Assembly: GCA_022446985.1 (NCBI GenBank)
Contig: JAKVBD010000009.1
Location: 1-64,000, forward strand
Source of the DNA: Lentisphaerales bacterium
GTDB taxonomy: Bacteria > Verrucomicrobiota > Lentisphaeria > Lentisphaerales > Lentisphaeraceae
Length of the DNA: 64,000 nucleotides
Direction of reading: 5' to 3'
Below, in pieces: positions 63,855-64,000 of the stretch; the first letter of the stretch is position 1, and each line of letters starts with the position of its first letter. Both the position numbers and the translations under genes were made by a program. The notes under the pieces were generated by a model. It was not told the origin of the DNA, ran no database searches, and saw nothing but the letters and a program-made list of their open reading frames with translations.

Positions 63855-64000
63855 TTACTTCTTTGAAACAGGAGCTACGATCATTGCCATATTTCTACCT
63901 TGAAGTTTTGGGTGAGCTTCAATTTGACACAGACCGTTTAATTCTGCTTTAATTTTATTCATTAAATCAAAGCCGAGTTCTTTATGAGCCATTTCACGAC
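63855..64000 (-). CDS. infC: Translation initiation factor IF-3, C-terminal part (partial)
   Basis: Only the last 48 residues are in the window. They read REMAHKELGFDLMNKIK, LCQIEAHPKLQGRNMAMIVAP and a final KK, which match the C-terminal end of IF-3 (REMAH..LG.....EGRNM.M.L.P). IF-3 prevents premature subunit joining during initiation. The 5' part continues past the window edge. Its position upstream of rpmI-rplT is the standard operon order. Confidence 0.93.
   Translation of the reverse strand, partial: REMAHKELGFDLMNKIKAELNGLCQIEAHPKLQGRNMAMIVAPVSKK

Noticed and set aside
1-64000. Mobile elements, prophage or integron
   Set aside because: No transposase, integrase, terminal inverted repeats or phage structural genes were seen; composition is even across the window.

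Overview
The window looks like chromosomal core DNA from a Gram-negative, AT-leaning bacterium of the PVC group (Planctomycetes-Verrucomicrobia-Chlamydiae), most plausibly Lentisphaerae or Verrucomicrobia. The main argument is the gene string at 51.3-62 kb, which has the order and domain content of the Akkermansia Amuc_1102-1101-1100-1099-1098 pilus-like cluster (small secreted protein, PilM, two single-span proteins, secretin). Signal peptides, secretins, a Prc protease and a trigger factor-Clp cluster fit a diderm. Taxonomy is inferred from gene content and remembered families, not from a search. No tRNA, rRNA, CRISPR array, insertion sequence or prophage was seen.

Layout. 0-7.4 kb: the end of a family-2 glycosyltransferase, then minus-strand genes for a secreted HExxH peptidase, a 5'-nucleotidase-like phosphoesterase, a eukaryote-type HisA, a 7-TM histidine kinase and MutM. 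7.5-14.9 kb: a coiled-coil/TPR protein, the Prc protease, a HIT protein, a membrane TPR protein and a coupled 50-codon ORF. 14.9-20.7 kb (minus): a HAD phosphatase, a DUF2203-like gene broken by three in-frame stops, a secreted beta-propeller, an AGCS symporter and two zinc-ribbon proteins. 21-28.3 kb: tig-clpP-clpX convergent with clpS-clpA, then recA. 28.5-40.5 kb: a VOC-like protein, a membrane protein, pepN, a ferredoxin-nrdB-nrdA block with a pair of NrdR boxes, a PreP-like peptidase and ElbB. 40.7-44.2 kb: an asymmetric heterodimeric ABC exporter. 44.4-46.3 kb: a stand-alone GspE/PilB N-terminal-type domain, MglA GTPase and MglB-like roadblock protein. 46.4-51.2 kb: glgB, guaB and floA. 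51.3-63.0 kb: the pilus-like secretin operon. 63.1-64 kb: rplT, rpmI and the end of infC.

The most interesting system is the 51.3-63.0 kb locus. It has PilM (with a PilN-like membrane tail), two inner-membrane single-span proteins and two paralogous secretins. The secretins are flanked by two paralogous proteins built from Thr-hydrophobic-x-hydrophobic repeats with a C-terminal membrane anchor. No pilin, PilC or PilB/PilT ATPase is encoded here, but a PilB/GspE N-terminal-like domain and an MglA/MglB polarity pair lie 5-7 kb upstream. I infer an envelope-spanning secretin machine with two alternative or mixed outer-membrane channels. The repeat proteins look like an undescribed component, because a 76-residue block is identical between the two copies although the DNA has drifted at silent sites.

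Start codons were chosen by ribosome-binding-site spacing and family N-termini. They differ from the longest open frame for mutM, clpA, recA, the 29.2 kb membrane gene, the PreP gene, mglB, guaB, the Amuc_1102-like gene, pilM and both secretins.
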